From: Oreohelix idahoensis
Lineage: Eukaryota > Mollusca > Gastropoda > Stylommatophora > Oreohelicidae
Length of the DNA: 64,000 bases
Assembly: GCA_024509875.1 (NCBI GenBank)
Contig: JAMPIV010000582.1
Coordinates: 186,001 to 250,000, forward strand
Reading direction: 5' to 3'
The notes beneath the pieces are model-generated. The model saw nothing but the letters and a program-made list of their open reading frames with translations, was not told the DNA's origin and did no database searches. The position numbers and the translations under genes were made by a program. Positions 21,491 to 32,096 of this stretch are shown piece by piece; the first letter of the stretch is position 1, and each line of letters opens with the position of its first letter.

Positions 21491-23055
21491 AGTACTGCAT
21501 TGGGGGCACTTGTTTGCTCTCCCAAAGTCAAAAGAAGAACAAGTGACAGCGTCAGAGTTTTTATTATCAGAAACCTGATTACAGGCTCCCTGAGATTCTT
21601 GTTGAACCGAGTTAGCCTGCTGATATCTCTTTTTTTTTTGTATTGAGATCTACCGCGACTACTATTACCTCTGAAGTTATCACTGTTGTTATTGTCTCTG
21701 TAGTTATTATTGTCTCTATTATAACTGTTATCATGTTTCGAACTACAGTTTCCATGATTATTATCATGTCCACATTGATGTGAACATCTATTTGTTTGGT
21801 TTTGAGGTCTACGCGAGGAAAAGCCTCTGTTACCATATCCTCTTCTGAAATGCCTAAAATTATTATGTTGGAAGTAACGAGGACTGTCAGCTCGTCTCCA
21901 ATTCTTCGACGAAGAATCACCCTGAAATTGATTTCCATAATTTTGACCGTAACTACGGTTACTTTTCTTATCAAAATTTTGTTGGAATCTATTACTAGAG
22001 TTTTGACCATAAGGTGCTGCCGAAGCAACTGGCAGACCTTCTTTTACTTTAGAGTTACCAATGGTTACGTGAGGATGCGCAGTTATATACTGGCTACAGA
22101 AATCTTCCATTTCTTTTATTGTTTTAGGTTTACGTTCATGAAGGAAAGCAAGGAAAGACTCATTGACCGAAGACATGACTTTGTCTCTAAGTATTAAGTC
22201 CATAAGTCCTTCATAAGTTTTTTCTGTCTTAGACAGCTCCACCCAACGTAAAAAAGTAAGACGTGTCTTTGAAATGAATTCAGAGAATTGCACACCAGTT
22301 TCTGGTAACATATTTTTAAATTGAAGACGATAGCCGTCTTCGTCAAGTTGGTATTTTTTTAACAACATAGCCCTGACAACCTCATAGTTGTTCTTGTCAG
22401 GCTCATCTACCATACTTAACATACTCAAAGCATCACCTCTAAGTATTTTGGACAAATGATAAACCTGCAATGATTTATCTATGTTATGTACTTTACATGA
22501 AGTTTCAAATCTGTCCAAATAGAATGTTATATCGTCGATGGAAGCATTGAATGGTGGTAGGTTAAGTTTGAAAGTGCTTGCATTGGTCTTATCTGAGACC
22601 TTATTTGCATCATTAGCATTACCCATGTTCATCACCTTTAATTTCTCAACTTCCAAAGCTAAGAGTTTTTCTTCATGCTCCATTTTTGCTTTTCTCTCTT
22701 CAGACTCTCTTTCAAGTCTTTTATTTTCAGCCTCTATTTCAAATCTTTTATTTTCAGCCTCTTTTTCAAGTCTTTTATTTTCAGCCTCTTTTTCAAGTCT
22801 TTTATTTTCAGCCTCTATTTCAAATCTTTTATTTTCAGCCTCTTTTTCAAGTCTTTTATTTTCAGCTTTTGCTTCTGCTTCTCTTTTTTGTTTTTCCATT
22901 TCCATTTGGAATCTTTTTTCATCCACCTGCATCTGCAGTTTCTTTTGTTCAGCTTCCATTGCTTTATCATATTGAGCAGTTGCAAATTCTTCTAACTTAT
23001 CACCAGTCTTCCCAAGCAATTTACCCTGCTCAATAAAGTGCTCAAATGTAGCCAT
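21460..23055 (-). CDS. Element A Gag
   Basis: A 531-codon frame starting MATFEHFIEQGKLLGKTGDK. Residues about 30-140 are a highly charged coiled coil built from 7-residue AENKRLEKE / AENKRFEIE units. Residues about 160-330 match a retrotransposon capsid (LNLPPFNAS, FYLDRFE, LSKILRGDALSML, FSEFISKTR). The C-terminal third is rich in Arg, Asn and Gly and fits a nucleocapsid region. The only Cys/His cluster (NRCSHQCGHDNNHGNC) does not fit the canonical CCHC spacing. The frame leaves coding similarity at an A10 run; the terminal ~40 residues may be the non-shifted tail. Gag would form the particle that packages element RNA. Confidence 0.85.
   Translation of the reverse strand: MATFEHFIEQGKLLGKTGDKLEEFATAQYDKAMEAEQKKLQMQVDEKRFQMEMEKQKREAEAKAENKRLEKEAENKRFEIEAENKRLEKEAENKRLEKEAENKRFEIEAENKRLERESEERKAKMEHEEKLLALEVEKLKVMNMGNANDANKVSDKTNASTFKLNLPPFNASIDDITFYLDRFETSCKVHNIDKSLQVYHLSKILRGDALSMLSMVDEPDKNNYEVVRAMLLKKYQLDEDGYRLQFKNMLPETGVQFSEFISKTRLTFLRWVELSKTEKTYEGLMDLILRDKVMSSVNESFLAFLHERKPKTIKEMEDFCSQYITAHPHVTIGNSKVKEGLPVASAAPYGQNSSNRFQQNFDKKSNRSYGQNYGNQFQGDSSSKNWRRADSPRYFQHNNFRHFRRGYGNRGFSSRRPQNQTNRCSHQCGHDNNHGNCSSKHDNSYNRDNNNYRDNNNSDNFRGNSSRGRSQYKKKRDISRLTRFNKNLREPVIRFLIIKTLTLSLVLLLTLGEQTSAPNAVLCSNRLQYRL
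21630..21641 (-). promoter_or_regulatory. Candidate -1 frameshift site, gag to PR
   Basis: In element orientation the sequence is TACAAAAAAAAAAGAG (A10). The gag frame reads tac aaa aaa aaa aga. The protease frame is -1 and stays open from this run through to the protease (K R Y Q Q A N S ...). This is consistent with slippage on A AAA AAA, or with a one-base length change in the run. Confidence 0.4.
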
Positions 23056-24584
23056 GCTGAGTAATAATATGAGTCCACAACCTGAAATAATTAATTATCT
23101 TATTTCAAATTTAATTATAACAAGTCTTAAATGAAGCACTTGTTTACTCACAACACTATATTATTATCCCAATCTCTGTGGGAAACAAGTCTTATATCAA
23201 AGAACTTGTGTATAGACCTTTTTGAAATATCATCAATCAACTCTTGATCATAGGTGCACTTCCCATTCAATAGTGCACAATACTATTCATCATTTATTAA
23301 TCATCAGTGTAGTAGTAATGCATAAGCATAACCCACTATTAAATGTGAATTAACTACTATAAGTCTAACCAATGACTATGTAAACACAATCACAATGTAA
23401 ACATTAACAATGTAAACATTACACTGTAAACAATACAATGTAAACAATAACAAAGATTTAGCAACAATACGAAAACATTCGTAGAAATCAACAAAAAATA
23501 AAGCGAAAATTAAAGAAATATCACAAAAAATGTGATGATATCTACGAGAAGATAATACAAATACAAGACACCACAGTGTATAAACAAAAATGGTATATGA
23601 AACTAAACTATAGAAAAGAGTAGGCTAGCAAATACAAACAAATCAAAACAAAACTAAAGAATGCAGAAAAATAACGAAAACAATACTAACACATGTCATC
23701 ACAACTAACAAAAAATAGCAACAGAAGTCGCTTTGCAAATTCCAGTATCGGAAATTTGCACACCCTACAGAAAACGCTCACGATAGATGACCTCTATGAC
23801 GTGGTATGATCTAATGGAGACACCACCCAACCGAAAAACCCGCAGAAACATAAACATATTAATATACAAATAACATATAAACATATAACATGTAAACAAA
23901 AGAATGAGATGAAACACAGAAGACTCAGTAGAAGTATAAGGGCACAGTTCACAAACAAACAGGCCACTTAACTTATGGGTATCCAAACGTCAGCCAATGC
24001 AGAAAAAACAGATGACAATCAGCGTCCTAAGGAATGAAGATCCAACGATGATGGTCCATCTGAACTGCTCCAACTGCCATGACGATGGTACTTGAGCTTC
24101 TAAACAGTACAGGAAGTGTACAGGTAGTGTAAATAACGGCACTTGACCTTCTTAAATATAACAGCCACCAGTTTCACTCGGTACTTGGCCTTCTTAACAC
24201 AAGAACTTGTAAGAATCGGCACTTGACCTTCTCAAAAAACGACAGCACTGGAACCTTGACAGCAGCAACTTGCTTGACTTGCGTTAAAGACAACAGCAGT
24301 CCGTGTTATCCGGCAATATGCAATAACGCTGGGTACTGTCAAATTCCTGTTTTAGTCAAAAAATTGCAATTTTGACATTTACCGGACAACGACGAGTACT
24401 TTGAAAACTTTGAAGATGTTGACTGTCTTGAAGAATGTTGAAGTGTTGACTTGAAGGATGCCGTTTGTTGAAAATGAAGTGGGTAAGGGACCCCGTGCTT
24501 GCTGGTACCAGAGCAAACCAGCTTATGGACACCAAATGTTGCGTGGTGGTGGGCTTATCGAATGCCTTTGGACTGGCCACCAAA
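23056..24584 (-). other. Element A 5' leader
   Basis: About 1.5 kb between the 5' LTR and the gag start, with no coding content. Near the LTR there are two copies of [gga/ggc]caccaaatgttg (about 24526-24540 and 24575-24589). Confidence 0.6.
24567..24584 (-). promoter_or_regulatory. Element A candidate primer binding site
   Basis: In element orientation, directly after a ...CTCAACA LTR end, the sequence is TTTGGTGGCCAGTCCAAAG. A TGG start two bases after a CA terminus is the usual position of a tRNA primer site. I could not match it to a particular tRNA. Confidence 0.45.
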
Positions 24585-25084
24585 TGTTGAGTAGCAAAAT
24601 ATGTGTGTTGTGTAAATGTTCTGTGGATGACGTCACATTTGCCACACAACGTTGAGGGTGTTGTATCTCATCTGCTTTCCAAAGGTATTGTAATCCTGGC
24701 CTTTGCAGAGTAGTGTGCCACCCTCAGACACCAGGGATGATGAGGCGTAGTAGCATGGTGTCTGTAGTCTGGTTTAAGTGTGTAGGATGTAGATGTGTAT
24801 TCAGACAGTGAGCATTACAAGCAAGGCAATCCACACAAGGACGTCACGTTAACTCACGACGTGAAAAGTCAATGATGCTTGCAACAGCTAGTGACGGTTT
24901 TGTATAATTTATTATAAACGCCACAATGACGAAGTGTGTAGACATAAACAAGCAGGTACATCATAGGTACGATCAAACAGTCATTGTTTCATCGAAGTAG
25001 TTGATTCAACAGGCACAGCAGACAGCATTATAATAATGTACATTATGTGCCTTTTTAGGATATCGTAAACCGCTGTACATGTAG
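24585..25084 (-). repeat. Element A 5' LTR, U5-side piece
   Basis: Proposed plus-strand start TGTTGAG mirrors the other LTR end (...GCAACA), giving TGTTG...CAACA termini. Positions 24939-25084 match the 3' LTR at 16574-16720; 24585-24938 have no counterpart there because the 3' LTR is truncated. The LTR continues at 41310 after the inserted dimer. The 5' limit is inferred from termini, not from a two-copy alignment. Confidence 0.6.
25080..25084. other. Target-site duplication TGTAG, left copy
   Basis: TGTAG precedes the first inserted LTR and is repeated at 41310-41314 after the last; the uninterrupted LTR of element A has it once (16710-16714). A 5-bp duplication is typical of gypsy integration. 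Confidence 0.92.
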
Positions 25085-27306
25085 TGTAGTGGTATTGATG
25101 GTATTGTATGATGATGATGGTACTACGTGTAAATTGTATGAGGCCAGCTGTGAAGGCTCCTGAGATAAAATGTAATTGAGAATTGTCAGAAGGCCTTTCT
25201 TGCTACCACTACGACCTCACACTTAATTTTTTTTTTTTATGAATGTAGCTGCGTAAAGTGTCTAGGGTTATGATGTGTACTGTGGTGTGATAGTTATAAA
25301 TATACCCATAGATATTTAACAAGACTAATAAGATTAACAAGTGTTAAAATACACTGAACTAACTCACGGGTATAAAGTTTTTGATATAATTATATTACAT
25401 TTATTTGTTCTGGATCAAGTTTTATTTTGACCAGAACTTGTTTTAAAAGAAGGATTTAAAATTTATGAAAATTATGCATGGAATGTTACATAATAAATGC
25501 AAAGGTGTACATATTTAAGTACTAGAATAGTTAGTTTTATTAAAATGTTCTGGTAGTCAGCTACTAAGGAGGATATTTATTGTCTGTGCTGTTGGGGTGG
25601 TCTCATCACACCTGTCTATATTGACTACACAGTGTCCAGAAAAATGGTGGGAATTTTTTTATGGGGTATCTGCAACTAAATGGGGTTGGTGAATATCCAG
25701 CAGACCAGAGGCTCACTCATCTGGTATTTGTAGCTCTGGTGCTGAAATCAGGTGGTCCCACCTCTCCGTGCTGGCGGGCAATAATGGTGGTCTCTGTCAC
25801 AAGGACTGCACAGATACACTTGTGTAAATCACCACCCGAGTAGATACTGCTTCGTAGACGACAGAAACTCGCAGCTCTGCAATCAAAGTATGGGCCATGT
25901 GTCAAAATCTATTCTCTACCCACGTCTGGACACACCACACTGACACAACAACCACATTATACAGACAGGTCAGATCTCTCTGACCAAACAGCACAGTTAC
26001 CATGGTGGGTTTACATCCGATAGATCCTCCCAGACTATAGATTCTGAAAAAATAATTATTAGTTTTCTACCCTAAAAGAGGATAGGTAATATGTTTCCTT
26101 ATTCTCAACTCTTGATCTGTCTTGCATAATCCTTGCTGGTGTTTAGGTACATTGTTAGTCCCTAGACCCTGACTTGGGCGGGGGGTCTAGAGCAAAATCC
26201 CTACTTGTTTGTAAGGCTAGATTATGATATGGCAGTATCAAATCACTCGAACATGAAACAATATTCAAAATATATAAAGAAATAATTTCAATCTTACCAG
26301 ATTATGAATAATTAACACAGAAGTGCTAGCAAAACTCAGCTGAGCTGCTGGCTATAGGATGGCGTCCCTAAATTAAACTCACTGTCTTTCATATGGGAAA
26401 ACACCACACTTTAAAATCTGTGTCTAACACTGAACAATTATTGAAGAATGACCCCAAATGCGCTCTAAGCGCTAATAATATGATTGTCTGTGGCCAATCA
26501 CTGCCGAGGTTTATTTTTAATTTCAAATTTCCTCACTAAAGTCATTTCAGTCAAGCTTCAGTCACGTATGGATGGTTATCTGTTAGTCTGTCCGTCTCTA
26601 CTTGTGTTTCTACAAAATTGTGCTCGATTTTTGACCCAACCGTTCTCTCCCCTTCAAATTTTTGTTGTAAAAAGTTATATATTTAGACACAGCTTCCACC
26701 AATGTCCCTTCACTTCTATGCTAAGTAAATTTGAACATCTGTGTCCAAGGTCGTGTTTTTGTGTGCAAATAACGATATGTTAGATTCAATGCAGTCTGTG
26801 GCTGATGTAAACTACACTGTCTTTTGTCATTATTTTCAATATTATCTATCCGTCTGTAAAATTAAGACCATATTCGTTCACTGCTCAGAATAGGCCATCT
26901 GGCCAGCTAATTTTTATATTCCTAACATTAATATGAAGAAAAATTTACTTTTTAAGTTTTGTAATTTTTTTCCGACGTCTGCGTTCTTCCGCTCAGATTC
27001 AAATCAAGCGCTTGGTATCGCAAAACGTCCAATTCCGTACCTCGTGTCAATTTGGGGGACTTGAATTTTTTTTTACTTTCATCCATTTCCCCCCACCCCC
27101 CCAATTGCGTCTCTTTAGCCTTTCCAGTCATATTTTTTTTCCTTTTTGATCCTCCGTTCCCCTCCGGTCTAGCAAGTCAATTTATGGAGGGTGATGACCC
27201 GCGGTCTAGGCGATCATGTACATCAGCAGCCTACGCATTATGTTTTTATCCTTAAATGTTATCCTTGGAGGAATTTTACCGTTGTATCTCTGTCAATTTC
27301 ACTACA
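25085..27306 (-). repeat. LTR1 of the B/C dimer (outer, downstream end)
   Basis: 2222 bp, the 3' LTR of internal copy B in element orientation. It shares most diagnostic variants with LTR3 (for example ctcacgggtataaag, gcaaaggtgtac) and differs from both others in a cluster near 26930-27005. Small open frames inside recur in all three LTRs and have no recognisable content. Confidence 0.93.
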
Positions 27307-27322
27307 CATCTCCCCACCTGAA
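27307..27322 (-). promoter_or_regulatory. B polypurine tract
   Basis: Element-orientation sequence caggtggggagatg immediately upstream of LTR1; repeated at 34323-34338 upstream of LTR2. Confidence 0.75.
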
Positions 27323-27393
27323 AACATGCCTATGGCAAGTTCCAAAACCAGCGATACACATAGGTAAAATTACTCCTCACGTCTGCCATTACT

Positions 27394-27984
27394 CTAATTT
27401 TGATCACAGGGGTGCCGACTGAGGAAATCTGCACCGACATTCAATTTGCCTGGGATATATTGGATACTAAACTGATAAGGTTGAAGCAATAAAGACCACC
27501 TCAGCAATCTTGCGTTTTCATGCTTAGCCTGAGACAAGAACACGAGAGGCTGATGATCCGTCTCCACCACAAATGTCCTACCATACAGATAGATTTGAAA
27601 CTTCTTTATTGCCCAGATTAATGCTAAACATTCTTTTTCGCTTGTGGAGTATCCTTGTTCCGCCTTATTCAATTTGCGGCTTGCATAAGCGACTGGTTTC
27701 AGTTCCCCATCAGGTGAAGATGATCTTTGCAACAAAGCCCCTCCTAGTCCCACATTACTTGCATCGGTTCTTAAGACAAAGTCCTGTGTCAAATCAGGCA
27801 GTTTGAGAATAGGCTTGCTAGTGAGTTTTTCCTTTAACTCTTGGAACGCTAATTCACATTGTGCAGTCCAAATAATTTTATCTGGAAGTCCCTTGCGAGT
27901 CAGATCAGTCAGAGGAGCACAAATGGCGTTAAAATTTTTGATGTATTTCTGATAAAATCCGCATAACGACACGAATGATCGCAC
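27394..27984 (-). CDS. B RNase H domain (3' part of pol)
   Basis: A 196-codon frame covering the RT connection (CGFYQKYIKNF) and RNase H. Acidic residues are visible in LRTDASNVGLGG, STSEKECLALIW, VETDHQPLV and NVGADFLSR. It ends ...SRHPCDQN. It is identical in predicted protein to the C copy (34410-35000). It is separated from the RT frame by one extra base in an A6 run near 28022-28027, so it is in the +1 frame relative to RT. The first methionine shown is internal to the real polyprotein. Confidence 0.85.
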   Translation of the reverse strand: MRSFVSLCGFYQKYIKNFNAICAPLTDLTRKGLPDKIIWTAQCELAFQELKEKLTSKPILKLPDLTQDFVLRTDASNVGLGGALLQRSSSPDGELKPVAYASRKLNKAEQGYSTSEKECLALIWAIKKFQIYLYGRTFVVETDHQPLVFLSQAKHENARLLRWSLLLQPYQFSIQYIPGKLNVGADFLSRHPCDQN

Positions 27985-28003
27985 GTCCTTTTTGGTTTGC
28001 GGC

Positions 28004-28989
28004 CTAGGTGCTCTCTGCAGTTTTTTCCAAGTTCTTAGGATCAGGGGTCATATTACCCTGATATACAGTGTGTCCCAAGAATTCCAACTCTTTGCATCCA
28101 ATACAACATTTTGTTGGCCTAGCAGTTAAGTTCGCCTCCCGAAGTCTATCAAACAACATCTCCAGAGCTTCAATGTGTTCTTCAAATGTCTCTGTGGCGA
28201 CGAGAATATCATCCATGAAATTTGTGATACATGGGTTATTCAGGGGGTCCAACAATTTTCGCATCATCCTTGAAAACACACTCGGAGCATTTTTTTCAGT
28301 CCGAATGGTAGCATATTGAATTCATAATGTCCATCCGAAGTGCTAAAAGCCAAATAAGGTCTCACTTCAGGCTTCACTGGGATCTGGTAATAGCCTTTAC
28401 TAAGATCCACTTTTGAAAAGTATTTTGCCTTGTTCAGTCTGGCAAATAGCTGTTTTGTGTCTGGTAATGGATCCACTTGTCCTTCTGTGACAGCATTCAG
28501 TTTCCTGTAATCTATGCACAGTCTGTGTTCCCCAGACGGTTTCCTCAACAAAACGACACTAGAACTAAAAGATGATTCACTGTGCGAAATAATCCCCTCC
28601 TTCAACAAATACTCTATTTCTTCCTTCAATGCCTTCTCCTTCGCGAACGGAATAGAATAGGCTCTCATACAGATTGGGTTTGAGTCTACCAGTTTCATGT
28701 CATACTGTAGCAAATTTGTATGGCCTGGTTTATCTGTTAATACATCTGTATGTTCCTCCAGAACTTGTTGAACTCTCTCCCTCTGGTTTTTAGTCAGGTG
28801 CTTACTGACTTTTACCTGTGCTGCTGTTTCACAAGGATGTAATGGGTATTCATGTGAGGTGAGTGGTTCTTTTTGCATCTGGTTGCAATAGCCAAGGTCA
28901 ATAAGGGGGTGCTTTCCTGGAGTGGTCTGTCCAGATACTTCTTTAACAGGTTTACATGATAAACTTTTTTCCTTCCCCTTTTTTGTCAA
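28004..28989 (-). pseudogene. B reverse transcriptase, frameshifted
   Basis: Two frames (28264-28989 and 28004-28279) together encode RT. The upstream frame has DYRKLN, KVDLSKGYYQIP and MLPFGLK, then goes out of frame at a run of seven T (plus strand, near 28291-28297) where copy C has five. The downstream frame carries NFMDDILVA (the FMDD catalytic box) and the thumb. Further single-base indels relative to C lie near 28880, 28967 and 28981. Copy B therefore could not make a full Pol without correction, unless the indels are sequencing errors. Confidence 0.85.
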
Positions 28990-30586
28990 TTTTATAGTTT
29001 GTTCTAGACACCTTCTCTAGAACCGTATATGGACCTTGCCAACCAATTTGTAATTTATTCTGGCTTCCCGGTAGTAGAAGCAGCACCTTCTCTCCGACTG
29101 CCAGTTCCCTGTCCTTTGCCTTCCTATTAAAATATGCTGCATGTTTCTTCCTGGCTTGTTTCAAATTATCATTTGCCAGTTTCCATCCAGCTTTCAAACG
29201 AGTGGTCAGTTCGTTCACATATTGATACGATGAGGTAACAGTCTCTTCCGCCTTCTCATCTGTCCAGGTCCTTAATAGGGCTTCTAATGGACCTTTTATT
29301 GGCCTCCCAAATAGCAGAGTTGCGGGAGCCATCCCGGTTGAACTATGTGGTACCTCCCGGTACGCAAACAATGCGGCGGGCAGGAATTGATCCCACAGAT
29401 CCGGTTTTTCGTGTGCCAGCTTTCTCAGGATAGAAATGAGAGTCCCATTGAACCTCTCTACCTGGCCGTTCCCTTGTGGATGGTACGGACTACAATGAAA
29501 GTGCCTGGCTTGAAATAGCTTAAAAACTTCTTCCGTTAGTTTCCCCTTGAACTGAGAACCATTATCCGTCAAGATTTGATGCGGGAATCCTAATCGGGTA
29601 AATATTGTAAGTAGTGCCTCTGCTACATGTTTTGAATCAATTGATGGCAGGGCTACCGCCTCTCCCCACATAGAACAAGTGTCCACCAGAGTAAGGATGT
29701 AACTGTTCCTCCTCTTGGTCCGAGTGAGAGGTCCTACAATATCCACTGCAACCCTCTCAAAAGGTGTTCCCACTATGGGCATTTTCCCTAGAGTTGCAGG
29801 GGCAGTCCAGTGCTTTGGAGCTACCCTTTGACATTCTGGGCAGGATTTGACATATCTTTTTATATCCTCCGTTATCCCTGGCCAGAAGTAATGACAAGCT
29901 ATACGCTGTCCTGTGGCGCTGATCCCCATGTGACCACTGAAGGGGATTGCATGTCCGAGTTCCATCACTTTCTCTCTATATGCAATGGGAAGAACCAGCT
30001 GGTTGTGACCATTTGTTCCAGTTCCGGCCTTCCTGTATAAGAGTTTGTTCTTCTTGAAATATTCCCCCTTGCTCGGAGGTGTGTGGCTTTTGGGTAATTT
30101 TTTAAAACATGGCTTGAGTGTCCTATCCTCAGCCTGCGCCTTCCTCATCTCCTCTGGATGAGCGTTTATAGGTTCACCTTCTTCCTCCTTCTTCTGTGAC
30201 CTGGTCTGCACTGTCGCCATGATCACAGGTTTCTCGGGATTCCCCAAGAAGACGTATCTACACCCCAATATCAGAGGGTAGATTGGTTCATCTATCACTG
30301 CTGCTCTGATTTCTCCTTCCACATAGCGAGTTTTCACCGTTATCCTTGCGATGGGAAGTGTCATGAGTGGTATGTCCTTAGTCGCCCCTTGTATTTCCAC
30401 TGTTTCTGTGGTATACTGACTTGGGTCCACTAGGCTAGACTTCACAACTGAATCATAATCCAAACCTGTATCATAAAGGCACCTTATGGTGACCCCATTA
30501 CAAATAACATCCTCACAAACTGGGGGGTGATAAGGTTCCTGTTGTCCCTTAGGATTAACCTTTAATCTTTGCGTCCCCGACTTCAT
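28952..30586 (-). CDS. B protease-integrase
   Basis: A 544-codon frame: protease with CLYDTG (active-site DTG), then integrase with an HHCC region (HAIPFSGHMG ... CPECQ), the DDE triad (AVDIVG, LTDNGSQF, GNGQVERFNG) and a GPY/F C-terminus (WQGPYTVLEKV). The frame breaks at the end (KKGEGKKFIM) because T runs in the plus strand near 28967 and 28981 are each one base longer than in C. It lies downstream of gag and upstream of RT, so the order is the same as in element A. Confidence 0.88.
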   Translation of the reverse strand: MKSGTQRLKVNPKGQQEPYHPPVCEDVICNGVTIRCLYDTGLDYDSVVKSSLVDPSQYTTETVEIQGATKDIPLMTLPIARITVKTRYVEGEIRAAVIDEPIYPLILGCRYVFLGNPEKPVIMATVQTRSQKKEEEGEPINAHPEEMRKAQAEDRTLKPCFKKLPKSHTPPSKGEYFKKNKLLYRKAGTGTNGHNQLVLPIAYREKVMELGHAIPFSGHMGISATGQRIACHYFWPGITEDIKRYVKSCPECQRVAPKHWTAPATLGKMPIVGTPFERVAVDIVGPLTRTKRRNSYILTLVDTCSMWGEAVALPSIDSKHVAEALLTIFTRLGFPHQILTDNGSQFKGKLTEEVFKLFQARHFHCSPYHPQGNGQVERFNGTLISILRKLAHEKPDLWDQFLPAALFAYREVPHSSTGMAPATLLFGRPIKGPLEALLRTWTDEKAEETVTSSYQYVNELTTRLKAGWKLANDNLKQARKKHAAYFNRKAKDRELAVGEKVLLLLPGSQNKLQIGWQGPYTVLEKVSRTNYKIDKKGEGKKFIM

Positions 30587-31828
30587 TGCAGCAATGTTTG
30601 AAGGTTTCCTTCTACAAAATTCGGTGTTATGGTTATCCTTCTTGCACCATTTACACCATCTTTTTTCCTTGGTTCAACGGTTTTCTTTCATTGAACTTTT
30701 GGTCATTGAACTGTGAGTTTCTGTCGCGATAGTCATTTCTTGGCCGCTCAAAGTTTGTCCTACCTTTATTTCCCTGCTCTCTATTATCAAATTTATTAAA
30801 TTGCTGTGGAGCTTTAAAATTGTCTATGTGCTTCTTTTAGCACCACTTACCTCTGCCTGGGCTGCCTGATACCTCTCAGCAACATTTAAAATTTCCCCCA
30901 ACTTCTCTGCACCTTGTTCCATGAGAAATTTTCTCATGTCTGGAGCCATGGACTCTCTCAATTGCTCAATCATGATCATTTCTTTAAGATCTTGGGTCTT
31001 CCCCAGAGCCGTCCATTTCTCCAAATAGGTTTCTAGTCTGGCCGAGAATTGGTGGTATGTCTCCCCAGACAACAGTTTGGCATTTCTAAATTTCTTACGA
31101 TAAAATTCACCATTCTTCTCGTACCTTAATAACAAAGCCTGCTTTAACATGTCATAATTGTCTTGGTCTTCCCTGTTCATTTTGGCAAATACTTCATAAG
31201 AAGCACCCCTCAATCCCTGTGATAGCTTTAAACTCCACCTCTCTCTCTCTAACCCATATGTAGTAGCTAATAACTCAAAACGTCCCAGGTACCCCTCTAT
31301 GTCATCGTCTTTCTCAACAAAATGGTCTAAATGAAACCCCATAGCTGAGTTTGAGGCTCCCATACTGGGCGTAGCATCTGAGGCAAAAGGGCTGGCACCA
31401 TTTTCAGGAGCCGGGCCTTGTAATTCCAGCTCCCTTAGTCGTAATTCGTGCTCCCTCTGCAACCTTCTATCTTCTGCCTCCCTTTCGGCAGTCAACCTTT
31501 TTTCTTCTGCCTCCCTTTCGGCCTTTTTATCTTCTGCCTCCCTTTCGGCAGTCAACCTTTTTTCTTCTGCCTCCCTTTGCTGTCGTTTTTCTTCTGCCTC
31601 AATCTGCAGCCTCTTAATTTCTCTATCAGCCTCAATTTGTAATCTCTTTTCTTCAGCTAACCTGTCAGCCTCTAATTTTCTTTCAGCCTCTTTTTCTAAT
31701 CTCCTTTCTTCCCGTTCAATATATTTATCACATTCAGTCGTTACGTATTGAATTAAAATTTGACCATCCATCCCCATCTCCTTCGCAGTGAGCACAGCAG
31801 CTGATCTAAACTTTGCTAGCTCAGCCAT
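30586..31828 (-). pseudogene. B Gag, frameshifted near the C-terminus
   Basis: Frame starting MAELAKFRSAAVLTAKEMGM (an upstream methionine at 31882 lies 18 codons earlier and is less likely, since element A Gag starts at the equivalent point). A long coiled coil (EEKRLQIEAE, EEKRLTAEREAEDKKAERE units) precedes a capsid-like region (FHLDHFVEKDDDIEGYLGRFE, LSQGLRGASYEVF). The frame ends early at 30824 because one base is missing near 30832-30838 relative to C. The nucleocapsid part continues out of frame, with another indel in the T run near 30660. Confidence 0.8.
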
Positions 31829-32072
31829 ACTTTTTAGACAATATAATAATATATAAGCTAAATCTCTAACCAGTAAATACACTAAGTACTTCTAATTACT
31901 ATAGTCTAACTAATTCTAACTAACCAGTTAACTAATTAATTATTACTGGCTGTGAAGATTCACCAACTTTTATCTGCAGGGACACTTTTAATTTTAAAGG
32001 AAATTTTACAATTTATTTCCCTACTTTTTATTTCTCCCACCAGGAGATCTTAATATTACTGTTGGGCTAATT

Positions 32073-32091
32073 ATCCCTGGACAAGACCCCA
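32073..32091 (-). promoter_or_regulatory. B primer binding site, resembles tRNA-Pro 3' end
   Basis: In element orientation, five bases after the LTR, TGGGGTCTTGTCCAGGGAT. It is similar to the complement of a eukaryotic tRNA-Pro 3' end, TGGGG(G)CTCGTCC(G)GGGAT, with two mismatches and one extra base. The same sequence occurs at 39038-39056 for copy C. Confidence 0.5.
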
Positions 32092-32096
32092 ATATA

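Noticed and set aside
22538..23036. Three plus-strand frames rich in Phe/Ser/Leu
   Set aside because: They are the antisense of the charged coiled-coil repeat of element A Gag.
25661..25905. Small frames recurring in LTR1, LTR2 and LTR3
   Set aside because: They recur only because the LTRs are repeats; no recognisable domain and no start context of note.
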